From assembly GCA_037039685.1 (NCBI GenBank), contig JAWNGF010000004.1, positions 2,232,001 through 2,296,000 on the forward strand: a stretch of DNA of 64,000 bases, read 5' to 3'. Made by a program: the position numbers and the translations under genes. Below are positions 12,380-26,519 of this stretch, in pieces. Under the pieces are notes generated by a model that saw only the letters and a list, made by a program, of their open reading frames with translations, made no database searches and was not told the origin of the DNA. Each line of letters begins with the position of its first letter. The first letter of the stretch is position 1. The stretch comes from Ceratobasidium sp. AG-K (taxonomy: Eukaryota; Basidiomycota; Agaricomycetes; Cantharellales; Ceratobasidiaceae).

Positions 12380-14483
<2,104 letters not shown>

Positions 14484-15211
14484 TCGATTTGTGTTGGAGC
14501 TGTCTGTGGTGATATTGTGTGCAATCGCCACATTGTGCAATTTATGTAACTCGAGTTATACGCAATGATACCCCAGCAGGTTGTCCTCAGTGAATCCAAG
14601 CCTTGTTTATCTCTGATCGAGTCCACTGCATAGCCTGTACATCTTCCGCCTCCGCCTCGACCCCTACGTCAGTCTACGAACGTCCGATCGATGGACCCTC
14701 GTACTACTTGCGAGTCTCTGCTTTCTGGACCGGTCAGATGAGTTCCATTCTGGGAGGCACCCAAAACGAAAATAGAAATCCGCCAGCTGGATGGGTCGTC
14801 AAACGATTTTGAACCAGCCACACGTAGATGTAGTTTAACTCCGCCAAGATCAATCAATCAAGAGCTCGTGACTGGTATCGGACGCATGCGTTATCGGCAA
14901 GAGGGGTTTGGGGTGCATATATGCTCGTATACTTGAAGAGTGTGTGCGCGAAGGACTCTGCCAGTACGACGTCCGGGTAGACTAACTGTAGTTTCGCGTT
15001 GATAGCGAGTAGTCGTCATCATTAGTCGAGGCACACTCTAGGCGCATACAGGCTGTGGATACCTGGGGGTATTGATCGAAGTCGGTTGGATTAGTCTAAT
15101 TGCTCGAAACCCGGCTCCTCGTACCATTAATCACCAAGTGGTACGTTTTTCTCTTGCTTTGAACCTGATTTCCCTGTATTATTCATCGCCGACTACGCGG
15201 TGACTAGCAAG
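14484..15211. other. intergenic, no gene seen
   Basis: This stretch holds the 3' UTR of DBP3 and the upstream region of the ferritin-like locus. Short open frames show no family features. Confidence 0.45.
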
Positions 15212-15219
15212 TATAAATA
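15211..15219 (+). promoter_or_regulatory. TATA-like box of the ferritin-like locus
   Basis: gtataaata lies about 85 bases upstream of the ATG at 15300. The promoter core thus survives although the coding sequence is broken. Confidence 0.4.
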
Positions 15220-15299
15220 ATCGGCGGTACTATGGGTGCTACGCTATCCTACTGTGCATTTTCCGCTCAGCGGCCACCGTTCCCCACAGCTTATTCACG

Positions 15300-16390
15300 A
15301 TGAAAATTTAGCTCTCCCTCGCCGCTTTGGTGGGCACTTCCTCGTTGGCTTGCGCGCTGCCTGCTCGTAGGACCGAGGGGCCATCGGACATCGATATCCT
15401 CAACTACGCGCTCTGGGTAAGCACGCCGTCTCGTGGTTAGCCCCCTTCAGTTGCTTACACCTCGCAGAACACCTGGAGGATGCCTTCTACAAAGAGGACC
15501 TTGAGAAATTTGACGCGCCTGCCTTCGAATATGCGGGCTACAAGGCATTCGTCCTTGGTCGTTTCCAGCAGGTAAGCGTAAACAAGTTGGTTCAACTCGA
15601 CAATGTTGGTACCAAAATTATATAGATTGTCGACCATGAAGCAACCCACGTCCAGTTACTAGCTGCGGCGTTAGGCGACAAGGCGACCCAGCCATGCAAG
15701 TACAAGTTCCCGTACAACGCCCTCAGTCGTTCGCCGCTCTCCGTATGGCTCTAGAAGGTGTTGGCGTAGCCGCCAGGTTCATTTCCAATAGCGAGTTTGC
15801 CAAACTCGATCCTGCACACCGCTCATTGCCTTGCGGAGGACTACCTAACTGCCGCAGCTGCAGTCCTGACCGCCGAGTCCCGGCATTCAACATGGTTCAG
15901 CTCCGCGGTGCGCATGGCCGAGCCCTGGTCCGGTGCATTCGACACACCGCTCGGATTGAACCAAGTTTACTCACTTGCTGGTGTGTGTTAATTTGAACAT
16001 ACCTCTACTTTACGCGGACTAATATCCATTTTAGCTGCCTTTATCACGGAATGCCCAAGTTCCAACCTCCCGCTCACAGTCAAGGCTTTCCCCGTGCTCA
16101 CAGTCACGACCGCCTCGTACATGCCCAGAGATACTATTGCCGTTTCGTTCGATACAGCCAAGGCTGAAGGAAAGAAGTGGTACATGGCGTTGTTTTCTGG
16201 GCTCGCAACGTCTTATGCGCCGATCCTGGGGAATGACAAGAACATGGAGGTTACTCTCCCCAAAGAACTCAAGTGTGCCGTGTATGGTGTAGTGACGACC
16301 ACCGACTCTGCGGTATCGGATGACAACACCATTACTGGCCCTGCAATTTTGATGTTCCCGTTTGGTAGTTCTGTTCGCCAAGCTACCTAA
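15300..16390 (+). pseudogene. Rds1-type ferritin-like protein, disabled
   Basis: Readable pieces match secreted ferritin-like (Ferritin_2, Rds1 stress-response) proteins: a signal peptide (SLAALVGTSSLACA), DILNYAL, HLEDAFYKEDLEKF, IVDHEATHVQLLAAALG, FAALRMALEGVGVAA, AEDYLTAAAAVLTAESRHSTW, AFDTPLGLNQVYSLA, and an intact last exon at about 16034-16390. Lesions seen are a TAG as codon 4, a phase clash at the exon 1/2 junction (about four bases missing near 15415), a one-base shift near 15716, and another shift at about 15775-15797. Introns lie at about 15417-15467, 15571-15625 and 15980-16033. Four lesions in 0.7 kb are too many for random sequence error when most neighbours read cleanly, so I call it a pseudogene. 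Confidence 0.75.
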
Positions 16391-17019
16391 TTAAGCTAAG
16401 CTCCCAGGCATTGTTCTTTTAGCGGACGCTTTCTTTTAACGGACCTTTCGTGCCTGGTTCAATTGTTCCTAGCAATAGGTTTCAATTATATTCCTGTTGA
16501 TATCAGCTCCCCCGTGTCATTGTGTTAGCCAATCAATAAATTTAGTTGCATGATGCATCCATAAGGCTTGGTCTTGCGTGTATGCGTTCATTTGTTCGAC
16601 AGATGCATGGACTCTATCCCTCTGATCGGGCTCCCGGTTAACAGCATGGTCTACCACATATCCTGTGCATCATATGCCGATCCTGCCTGAATCTTTCGCG
16701 AATGGCTCCCATGTTGCCTGCCCTCTTAGTTGTCTAATGCCTCAACGTGGGTTACAGTGACTAAGCATCGCCCATTCGTCGGGTAAGGTCGGGTGTGATT
16801 GAACAGTGAGGCCAAGGACGAAAATCCACCGGGGCTTCTAAGTAGGTTTGCAACAGGCGTAGACACAACAAGATTTCTCTCGAGCCAATCATTAGAGGCT
16901 GCATATATGCACAACATGTGCTCGTTTTTAGTGACCCCATCACATGATCACTTGCACTCATCAATGGCCACCGAAGCGCCCCAACTGGTTTCAGGACGCT
17001 TTGAGTACGGGGACGTTCA
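16391..17019. other. intergenic between the two ferritin-like loci
   Basis: No gene is visible. Part of it may be the eroded 5' end of the second ferritin-like relic. Confidence 0.35.
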
Positions 17020-17400
17020 TAGATCATCCTGTCGTGAAATTGGTGGCGAACATTAGTATGACGGATCTGGCACTGCTTCAATTGCTTGCCTCCCTCGGTT
17101 CTATTCTCTACCAGTACCCTTATTGCCATTCAATCCCTTGCAGCGTGCTGATTCACCTTTGTCCAGTCTGACTTCACCGCCAGCGTCTGATATTGCCCTT
17201 CGCATCCTGTGACCACGTTCCCGCACATCCAACTGCATTCAATTGGTAAAGGCTGGGTATCCTTCCCAGTTTCCTTTGATGAATGTATGTCATGTCGCAA
17301 GAAGGCACACGTGGCTTTGTTCTCGGGTCTCGGTGCGCGGCTTGTACACTAGCTATGGTTAGTAACGAGCATGAAAGTACAGAGCCCTTTGACTCTCGAC
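17020..17400 (+). pseudogene. possible second, eroded Rds1/ferritin-like copy
   Basis: Fragments in mixed frames echo the neighbouring gene in the same order: LLQLLASLG near 17075 (compare VQLLAAALG), CPS near 17190, VSFD near 17270 (compare AVSFD), and KKAHVALFSGL at 17300-17330 (compare KKWYMALFSGL). The spacing is about half that in the better copy, so internal deletion is implied. Stops and frame changes occur throughout. The likeness is by eye and short, so chance cannot be excluded. Confidence 0.4.
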
Positions 17401-18179
17401 GTAGGTTGTTAATTAAACACTTCGATTCCAGCATGACCTAAGAAACCAATTGGCCGTGCTAGCTCATTGCTGGTCCTGTATGTCGATGACCCTGTTAAAC
17501 CCTAAACGCAAGGAAGCGCAATCGCAGCGATTTATTCATCAAACAACCTTTGAACCAAATTCGGCATTTTTAAATATAGACAACAATCTATCTTGTTTCT
17601 CGACCCCAACCCACACCCCGTGGTATTTGGTCATGTATGCAATGCAACCGTTAGCCACTTGGAGCGGAGGCACGTGACAGTCTGGCGTCACCCTCCTTCC
17701 CCACAACATCAATCCACACTCGTCGTCGGAGATTTCAAGAATCCATTCAGTCTGCTCGAATTAGTACATGGCTTCGGCTTTTCATGGTATCAATCAATCC
17801 GTCCATAACGCTGTTGTGGACTCGTTACGGCCCATACCACGCAGAGATCGACCTTCGTCCAAGGCCATATGGAGGCTTGCCCAGAATATATCCTTGGTCG
17901 CACTAAATATAAGGCAAGGCAACTAGGGTCCAGACCGGGCTAACGCGATGCTGATATCCGGGCCGCCGTAGATCAGCCTGCCTTGTGGACTTTTGCCAGA
18001 TCCCAGCTCCACAGGATACGCTCCCATACCTAATCGATAATCTCAGAAAAGTGATACATACGGTAGTTTTTGTTGCGCTAACTTACTCCTATTTCGCATA
18101 GTAGGAGTGCCCAGCCTGTGCTGTTATCTTTGCGCTTCTTGATCCTACAAGCGGGGGTGTTTTCTTTGTCAACTCGATT
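17401..18179. other. intergenic, no gene seen
   Basis: Short open frames only; this includes the upstream region of the DUF4504-like gene. Confidence 0.4.
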
Positions 18180-18863
18180 ATGCTCAACCTCAAACTAAAC
18201 GGACCCAACCACAATGGCTCTGGCCTTGAACTCCACAATCAGTCATCCATTTTTCCCACGAGTATGCTGGGGGATGTACGATTTGTTCGGTTGGATAAGC
18301 CACCACGGGTACTAGAGTCGATACCTCAGCCACTACTCTCGCTACTCGCCTTCCTGAAGTCAAACCTGTCTGCCAAGGCAAATCACCACGATTTTGATGA
18401 GCGTGTCTCGGAACTGCCTGCCCTCCTAGTGCTACCTAGTTCCAACCTCGGCCCCGGGATGCTTGTGCCGCTCGCAGGGATTCTTTTGGACTATCCGTTC
18501 GCATATGTCCCTCCAGATCCCGAAGAAGGAAATGAAACATATCTAAGCGGAGAGGCTCTCGACGTGTTCGAAATTCAGCTGAGGTCTTTTGAAACTGGCG
18601 AGTCGTATGTAAAACTCCCCCCTCTGCCGGTTTGGCGGCTCTGATTTTCCGGAATTCTAATTAACGCTTTTTGGAGGCTGGAGCTCATGAAGTTCTCGTG
18701 TCCAGCGGAGTTTTCAGCAGCCACGAGTACACTAAACACCGTTCGCGAGCGGCTGGGAGGTGCAGTTGACCATCTGAACTCTAACAGAGATGGGGGCCAT
18801 GGTCCATTTTGGGAAATTATTTCTGAAAAGTCACGAGTGATCGTAGACCGAGTAGCACTCTAA
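18180..18863 (+). CDS. hypothetical protein, DUF4504/C1orf74-like
   Basis: Two exons, 18180-18604 and 18677-18863, joined across a 72-nt intron (gtatgt donor), give 203 aa in one frame. The protein reads as a compact soluble domain: an N-terminal basic strand, LLAFLKSNL helix, LPALLVLPSSNLGPG loop, ILLDYPFAYVPP, DVFEIQLRSF and a C-terminal KFSCPAEF strand-helix. The LLDYPFAY...LDVFE pattern recalls the UPF0739/DUF4504 family, whose function is unknown. No signal peptide or membrane segment. The family call is by eye; the gene itself is supported by the splice-consistent frame. Confidence 0.5.
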
Positions 18864-21109
18864 AATGAATACAGTCAGCCAAACGGCTGTCCCTGTACAA
18901 TAGTAGGTAGAAATTTCACGGTTGGAGCTGACGCTTACATCACCTCCAGATTAAATGCACTTCTTTCAGTTAGCTATTTCAGATCTTTTCAACACATGGG
19001 GACCACAATAAGGGCTTGGATTTTCTCGTAATCTTCATGAGGATTCTTTCCTCGCACTTGCGCCCCAAATGCTTAGAGTTTTCTTTCCCGTCAGGCTCCC
19101 TTGATTACTCTGGCTTTTCACATCTATCTTTTGCGGAGAGTCCCTGCAGGCGTGCCACAGGCTTTCCTTCGCGCACCTCATGCAAGGCGCGTTGCATTGC
19201 CGGGCCGGCCCCTCTTTATTCTGACCCATTCGAGGGTACGATCAAGCGCTCTATGGATCAATTAACTAATATTTCTTCCAGTTCGCCTAGATCGTTTTTC
19301 AGGCCTATTACAGAGGCAATCATTGTCAAGTGTGCTGGCAAAGGCCAATATCACCGGTAGGCGATTCCCCTTTTACACCGCCCCACTTTATGCTCTAGCA
19401 CGAGGCCTGCTCCGGCCTACGGCTCTGGCCCCGCCTACCGCTTACGCTCATGTTATTTCCCGAAAAAAAATAGACTCGACTACACGAGGTTTACTGGAGG
19501 CAAATACGGACCAAGACTTTGCGGGATTCCATGAGCTGATTTCTGGCTTCGACCCGACCAAAGCGCACACATCCAGATCCCATGGTGTCGAACTGACGTA
19601 CAAGAGTGAGCTGAAACACAAGGAACCCAAGACCAACTCTATTTTCCGTGAGTAAATGCCAACTCGACATTGCCGACGATCATGATGACCATGCATATGA
19701 GCACAGCATAGGATGAAAACGTAGCTCGAGCCGTGTGACCACCCTTGAGATTACTTGAATATTGAACCTTGGACCCGGAATCCACCCTCCTGGAACGGGA
19801 ACACAGGGGCGGAGCTCGTGGTGGCACCCGGGCTCCTAGCAATTTGGCCCGGTAGTTTTAGCGGCCTAGACAGGAGGTCCGTGCTCAAACCGACACGTTT
19901 ACCCGGAATAACAGCCCATTTACACACTCTAGCGACCTGTCACGAATTTATGTGATTTTATTTTATGTCTATCAAGCTCACATCAACCCCGCAAACCTCA
20001 CTCAGCCGATGTTTTACCAGTGGCGTTTGAAAAGAACTCCCGCGGTGAGAATTGAGTGCAATCTCTGTCGAGCGCTGAATACATCCCTCGCGTCCTGAAA
20101 TTTCAGGTAAACAATCGAATCCCAAATCGAATCATTGAGGACCTTGATTTATTCAACTGTGACCTAGTCTACCCATTCTGAGATCGACCCGGAATCCCAA
20201 CTATTAGCAAGTGATATTGGGAGCGCTCAAGGTTGGGGCAAATGCAAATTTGAATGACGGTACACCCTGGATTGGTCAATGCTCTTGAACTGATCTTCAG
20301 GAGATGATCACAGGTCATTCCCCATTTCGGATGGATTCTGAAAACGAAAAAACATGTAAGCGGGACAGACGTCGCCAATTGCAAGGCTTTGTCGACCCAT
20401 GCGAGCCGCGTCGGATCCCCAAATCCCGTCGTGAGCGATCAGTGGTGATGGAATCGAGGTCCGTATATGAACCAGGCTATACCTTCCAGAAAACTCTGCC
20501 GCTCAAATGGCGAACCATAATCTTTGTTGGGATTGACATTTGCGATGTAGGGCAAAAGGGAATTCAACGATCCGGACTGTATCAAGAGTGGAGCAGGTGA
20601 CTGGAGCGGTGGTGCTCGACCTTTGTGCGGGCTTGTTTCGATCAGAGGGAGCTAAGGAGTTTGTACATCAATGAGGATGTTCGGTGCGTTTGGGCGATCC
20701 TTGAGAGGACCCTGTACGTCGGCGGGAATGTGTGAGGTGAGTGCGTGTAGCAGGGTGCGGGTGATGTGCGTGGCTATCATTTACGCACATAAGACGTTGG
20801 ATTGTCAAAACAGACTATAGACGGTCGACAATTGGCTTTTTTGTGATTCAGGGACCCTTTCTCGGAAGCATCTTGGAAAACACGCGATGGGGCCACGCCT
20901 CGGCCTCGTGTTGCTCTCTGGCGAGATGATAACAGCCGGTTTCACAGCTTGCCAGACATCCATTCCCCCTTTCTGCTTTTGCTTTTCTCTAGGCAGTCCA
21001 CGATAGTCTTGATAACATACCAGGCACGACCCACCACGCTCTGATCTCTCCGAGAACCATCCCTTCTACATCTGTACTGTATAATTCCAATCCTCGGCAT
21101 CCTATATTA
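18864..21109. other. 2.2-kb gene-poor stretch
   Basis: Open frames on both strands are short (longest about 110 codons near 19323-19655) and resemble nothing I know. No terminal repeats, target-site duplications or transposase motifs were seen. The last 200 bases form the promoter of the zinc-finger gene. Confidence 0.45.
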
Positions 21110-22373
21110 ATGTCCTCCGCCACTCCCCTTGATCTCCTCTGTTTTGCTGCCCTCCAGCCTCAGAACGACCTACTGTATCGCCAATCCCCTCACGCCCTTT
21201 CTGCTACGACCGCCATGCCCGCAAGCCGCACGCTCCCCTCTCTGGTTGCGCTCGCGTCTATGACCCCTTACGCCACGAACAACGAAGAGTCTCTGCCTCC
21301 TCTTCTGGGCTCGCCGATGCAAGTTCGTCCCTCGACTGGCCGTGCTGAACGCTACAAAAAATACGAGGTAAGTTCGCATTTCAGCCCATGTTTGTTCGTC
21401 ATTAACGTCTCTCTAGTGCACCGGCTGCGACAAGCGCTTTGAACGTCCCAGCCAGCTCCGTACTGTACGTGCTCGAATCGGAGCTACCACTCCCGATGGT
21501 TTCTGACCGTTTGTTTGTTTTGATCAACAGCACATGTTGTCCCACACTGGCGAGAAACGTGAGTTTTGCCGATGCCGATAATTTCACTCGGGATTCTAAC
21601 GGTTCCTATCTGATTCCAGCCCATGCCTGCGAAGACTGCGGTCGCCGCTTCTCGTGAGCATCTCTTGTTTATTTTCCCCCTCGCCCATCACGTGCTCATA
21701 CATTTGTTGTCTAGTGTGTACTCCAACATGCGCCGGCACGAAAAGACCTGCATCATCGCTCGTGAGCGCAAGATGGCTACTCGTGATTCGGACACCGACT
21801 CGGACGATGCTGTGAGCGCTACCACCAGCAGCGTTACTGCTAGCCCCGTCACCCCCAAAACTCGCTCGCGTGCCCCTGCTGCCAAGCGCCAACGTACCAA
21901 CGTCCGTGGTGTCGGCGCTCAGCCCCAGTGGGTCCCCATGAGCCTCCGCTCGTTTACCCCCCCTGAACCGACCTCTGTGTCCCCCGTTTCGGTGAGAAGA
22001 TAAATTTATTCAATGATTTCTTTTCCTTTTCCGGGCTAGTTGGTTCTGCGCTCTCGTTTCCTGTTGCTCTCGCTCTTTGCATTGTTCCATAGCTTTCACA
22101 CGCATCGCACTCTTTTGTATTTCCCAGCCCCTCTTGCATAATATTGTTTTTATGAACATCGACATCTTACGCTCTGTCTCGTCTCTTTAACAGGTTCCTA
22201 CACCGCCCATCCGTCCGTGGGGCGCCCGTGAAGAGCGCGATTCGTATGAAGAGACGAGCGAGTACCCTTACCATCCTTCTCACTGGCGTCACCGTCTGCC
22301 CGGCCCGGCCCTCATGGCGGCCGACGAGTTGATGCGCAACGCGACCATGCCTCGCCGCTGGTTGATGGTCTAA
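21110..22373 (+). CDS. two-finger zinc-finger transcription factor
   Basis: Exons: 21110-21367, 21417-21464, 21531-21558, 21620-21653, 21715-21991, 22194-22373; 274 aa. Finger 1 has Cys87, Cys90, His103 and His107 with the HTGEKP linker; finger 2 has Cys115, Cys118, His131 and Cys135, a C2HC variant. A tandem pair of this kind binds DNA. The N-terminus is Ser/Pro/Leu-rich. After the fingers comes a basic and Ser/Thr-rich region (KTRSRAPAAKRQRT, a likely nuclear signal), then a Pro-rich tail. The finger region is split by three short introns, and a longer intron of about 200 nt precedes the last exon. Target genes cannot be inferred. Confidence 0.9.
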
Positions 22374-22756
22374 GCGAGCAAGCTCCAAACTCTTCAGTAT
22401 TTCCTCACAAAACATGTCGATCCTTTTTTCCCATCATGCCTCAACTCAACGAACTACGACCATATGAAGCAAAAAATTCTCGATATGCACGGTCTCTTCT
22501 TTCATCTTTCTCTCGCATTTAGGGTCTCTGGGTGGAGCAAACTTTTGGACTAGCGTGTAGTTGTACTAGGTCCCAAGCAGCAAACATATGCTGTTGTATT
22601 TGTGTCACAAGCATTTGACAATGAACACAAGTTTTATGTTCGAAGTTGGTTTGCCTCCCTACCGGATTCGGGTGATCCGCTCGAGTATTTCGGTCGTATA
22701 GTTGCCACGCAGTGATTGAGTTGGTTATGAAAGCCAATAAATTTCAACAAAGTCTA
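22374..22756. other. convergent 3' region
   Basis: These 383 bases lie between the stops of the zinc-finger gene and the mitochondrial uL14 gene. Nothing else is seen. Confidence 0.5.
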
Positions 22757-23379
22757 TTACACGACCTAATCGTTCGCAAATATAAATTTAATCCCGGATA
22801 ATTAGTCAAGGAGCACATACCTTGGGCGCCAGCGACGCAATCTTTGCCCAGCCCCTGTTCCTCAAGTCTGCACTGACAACACCACCTATACGTGTGCCCA
22901 ATAGTTCTTTTTTGTTGTTCAGCAAGACGGCGGCGTTGTCGTCGAATCGGATGAACCGTCCGTCGGGGCGCATCACCTCTTTCTTCGTTCGGACCTAAAC
23001 AAGTACATGAAAGAGACGAGCTAAATCATGGACATGATAGAACTTACCACCAATGCCCGCCTGACATCTCCTTTTCGCACTTTTATTGCGGTTGCAGATG
23101 CGAGAGCGGTCGCAGAGATGGGACGTGCCCGACGGATAACCACAACGATTTCATCACCCACGCCAGCCATTCCTACCAACGTGCCGAGGATGTGTGAGTA
23201 AAACACTGCTTGGATGACTAGTCTTACATACCTGTTCCCGTAGACTTGGCCTTGAGAACATTTACACATTCCGCGAGCAATGCCCCGGAATTATCGATAA
23301 TCTGAATAGCGTCTTATTATAGTCTGAAATTACATGGTTCTTGCCGACCTACGTTCATCGTCGCCTTGAGACCGAGCAT
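22757..23379 (-). CDS. MRPL38: mitochondrial ribosomal protein uL14 (Mrpl38)
   Basis: Large-subunit protein of the mitochondrial ribosome, at the subunit interface near bL19. Exons: 23379-23353, 23301-23232, 23172-23048, 22994-22821, 22765-22757; 134 aa, in frame. Family features are [55 protein letters not shown], the [12 protein letters not shown] segment and the GTRIGGVV C-terminal part. It is slightly longer than bacterial L14, as usual for the mitochondrial form. The last exon codes only two residues and the stop. Divergent from the F-box gene at 24005. Confidence 0.93.
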
Positions 23380-24004
23380 TTTGCTTCAAATTCGTCTGGT
23401 CGAATGCAAGGCAAGTTTGGTACACAAGACAACCAGGGGGCGCTGACTCAGCAGAGCGCCACAGATGTGATCCAGATTCGCTCCATTCCGTTGCGCCTCA
23501 CGATAACCAAGCCTTCCAAGCATGCTCCAAGGACTGGGCAGGTCGACTCCGATATTTGAACCGGAGAATGCTTTGTGAATACACAAAAAATCACTTGAGA
23601 GGACATGGACTGGGAGTATCGTCCCATAGAATGGATCGCCGAGTGTTCCCGACTTATTTGTAGAGATATTTGTAGTCTCATGACACCAATTCCCCGGAGT
23701 GGAGATGATGTTGCCGCCTGCGTCGTGTCTGGGGACTTAAAAGGGCTTGGCCAACGCGTCATGCCTTGCGACCTAGGCCCGCGTTCCTCTTCCCCTCTAC
23801 CTTGCTTTCAGTCTGGGTATATAACATCTCTCAGAGGCTACTCATTCGCGAGTTCCTTTCGTCTTCCCATCTTCCCGGTTCATTACAAAGGCCTGAGACG
23901 CCCCCGCAATCCACCGATTCACCCGTCACAGTTGAAGTTTTCCGGCCCTAATAAACGTCCTCCCGGCCAACCGTACTTTGTCACTCCCCTGCGATCACTC
24001 CGAG
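23380..24004. promoter_or_regulatory. divergent promoter region, MRPL38 / F-box gene
   Basis: These 625 bases separate two divergent starts. A TATA-like tatataac occurs near 23818, about 190 bases upstream of the F-box start. No further gene is visible. Confidence 0.4.
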
Positions 24005-25729
24005 ATGTGCAACGAGAAAAAGCGCGCTGAGCGCAAGGAACTGCTTGATGCTTTGATGCAGACGTTGCGTCATGATGATTGCTGCCCTAAGACTTCGTGA
24101 GTCATTTTGACAGCTATCAGCCGTATATTGAATTCGTTTCGTAGGAACCGGTCGGCGGCGTTGAAAACACTTGACGAGCGAGAGGAAGAGCTCCTGCAAC
24201 TCGAAGAAATGGTTCGCCGTGAACTATGTGAGGTTCGCAGGCAGCGCAATAATCTCCTAACAATCAATACCCTCCCCGCCGAGTTGCTGGGATTCATCTT
24301 CAATTTGGTCGTCAATAGCGCTCCCAAGAGTTTTGAATCGGCTGTTCAGAGGTGGCCTTTTGCCGAGACATTACCTCAGCTAGGTATCACAAGCTCCGCC
24401 AATACCCGAGATTATGACTTCCACTATGCGATGGATCTTTCGAGTGTCTGCAAACACTGGCGAGATGTCAGCATTGCTTCAGCAAGGCTTTGGTCCACCA
24501 TTTATCCCAGTCGCTCTAAACTTGTCCCACTGCTCATCGATCGTTCCAAAGAAGCTGGATTCGACGTTGTGCTCATCGCTAAGCAAGACGCTGGCCATGC
24601 TTCTCGCTTCCCTGCAACCGCCACCAAAGCCTCTATTCCTTACTGGCCAGACCCCCTAACAAGCTACCTGCGCCAACTGATCGTCCAGCTCGACGAGCGC
24701 CAGATGAAACAATGGGCTGCCACCTTGGGTAACGCCACAGCACCTCATCTAGAGACGCTCTGCATATCCGTCACGCGCCATGCCAATGTCGTACTCTCTG
24801 AGCCGCTCTTCGGCGGTGTCACACCCCGCCTACGTTACCTCACGCTGTCCGGGTTCGTTGTGCCTTGGGATTCTTCCATCTTTAATGGCTTGCGTGACCT
24901 GACCCTTCGACAACACAAGTCGGTCCACCGACCGACAATGTCGGAATTCTTGGCCTTGCTGGGTCGCAGCCCGAATCTCCGCCGTCTAGCGCTCGAATTA
25001 TCTGGCCCCCAAGCGCCCACAACTGAATTCGAGCATACAGCCAAGAACATCAACCTCCCAAACCTTGCACACGTTATGTTGCATGACATCCCACCTCACG
25101 TCGTGGCACTTCTCGTTCATCACACCACTTTCCCTTCATCTGCACAGCTTTCCATCTCACATGGTCCTCACACCTTACACGCGGTCGACACACACGTCCT
25201 TTCCATGTTCACACGCTTCCGCACACCACTTTTACGTGCACGCGAGATGCGACTTTTGCCTTGGAACATTGGTGCCGACAAACCAGGCGCAACCTACATC
25301 AGCGGTCGAGGCCTACTTGAAATGCACGTGCATCCCGATCTGGCTCGGGTTAAGGATGTAGTTGACGGGATCGTACGCACGCCGCTCAAGTACGTCGACA
25401 CGCTCGTCATGGAAAACTTGTCCATATCAGACCCAGCCCTGGTCGTGGGACTGCTCCGACACATGCATACGGTCCATACGCTATCCGTCATCGATTGTAC
25501 GTTTGATGCCGTCGTGATCCGAGCTCTCAGTGAGGGCCTCTTGCCCGATCTGCGTGACCTTACGCTGTCGGGGCACGAGGTCGACGAAACAGAGATTCGC
25601 CGGCTGATCGACCAGCGCAAGGCTAATGCCAATGGGGCGAATTTGCAGCGCCTGTCGGTGAGGAATTGCACTTGTCTGTCGCGGGAATTTGTCGAGTGGG
25701 CCGAGTCTGGCGACTGGGCTCGGGCATGA
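24005..25729 (+). CDS. F-box/LRR-like protein
   Basis: Exons 24005-24096 and 24145-25729 give 558 aa. A charged N-terminal coiled coil (DEREEELLQLEEMVRRE) leads into an F-box (LPAELLGFIFNLV, then LSSVCKHWRDVSIASARLWSTI) and a long C-terminal region with irregular Leu-rich strand-turn units (LRYLTLSGF, LRRLALEL, LRDLTLSGH). This is the layout of expanded basidiomycete F-box families, whose members link Skp1-cullin ubiquitin ligases to unknown substrates. Substrate and role are not visible. Confidence 0.82.
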
Positions 25730-26519
25730 GGATCTTTTATTATCTTTTCATTTCTTATGGCTAATCCTTGGTTACCCCCATGTACGCTTGTATTTGAATC
25801 CAATTTCACACAGAATAATCTAATCGTATACATTATTCATATTCGGTCATCCAGGTCGAGAGTGCGTAGTGCGCCACAGGAGGCAAAGCCTGGCTATATG
25901 CAGCTTTAGAGTTCGCATCGGCAACGTGCCTGTCGAATGTCTGGCCTTGGAAATCATATGCCAAGCACTTGAGACACTAGAAAATAGCTGTAAGCTCATT
26001 GCAACACAGCATACAGCTCCGTTGAGTATGGCTTCTTGACCTGAATCCCAGCCGCCGCGATCGAATTGAGAAACCGGATACTAATTGATCGACATCTCAT
26101 CTGAACATCCAAGGGGACATCTCGTGACATGATCGTCGGCAAGGGATTGGACGGTAATATGAGACACGTCGTACGATAGATGGCTTAGTTGCGGTTATGG
26201 TATAGCCGGTCAATCTTTTCGGTATGGATTATATGTAAGAGAGGTTATGCTATGAATACCAGCAACTTGGGCTACTCGAGCGTGAGTATCAAATGGCTTG
26301 CAACTTGTTCTCGTGTCATTTTATGAGTTCAGGTTCAACCTCGATTATGAAGGTGAGAACGGTTGGAATAGATAACTTGATTTTTGTTGTGAACTTGGCT
26401 TCACAATCACGTGTCGCTTCGCAGTCGTGGGACCCGCCACGTTCTACTTGATCGAGGCACGATGCCAGTCACCCGTTTGGTGAGTGGGATTAGTGGTGCG
26501 TATCGGTGTAAAGTGAGTC
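25730..26519. other. intergenic between two F-box genes
   Basis: This stretch holds the 3' UTR of the first and the promoter of the second F-box gene. No other gene is seen. Confidence 0.45.

Noticed and set aside
19016..20600. Short open frames as possible secreted proteins
   Set aside because: No signal peptide with matching splice context, and no recognisable motif.
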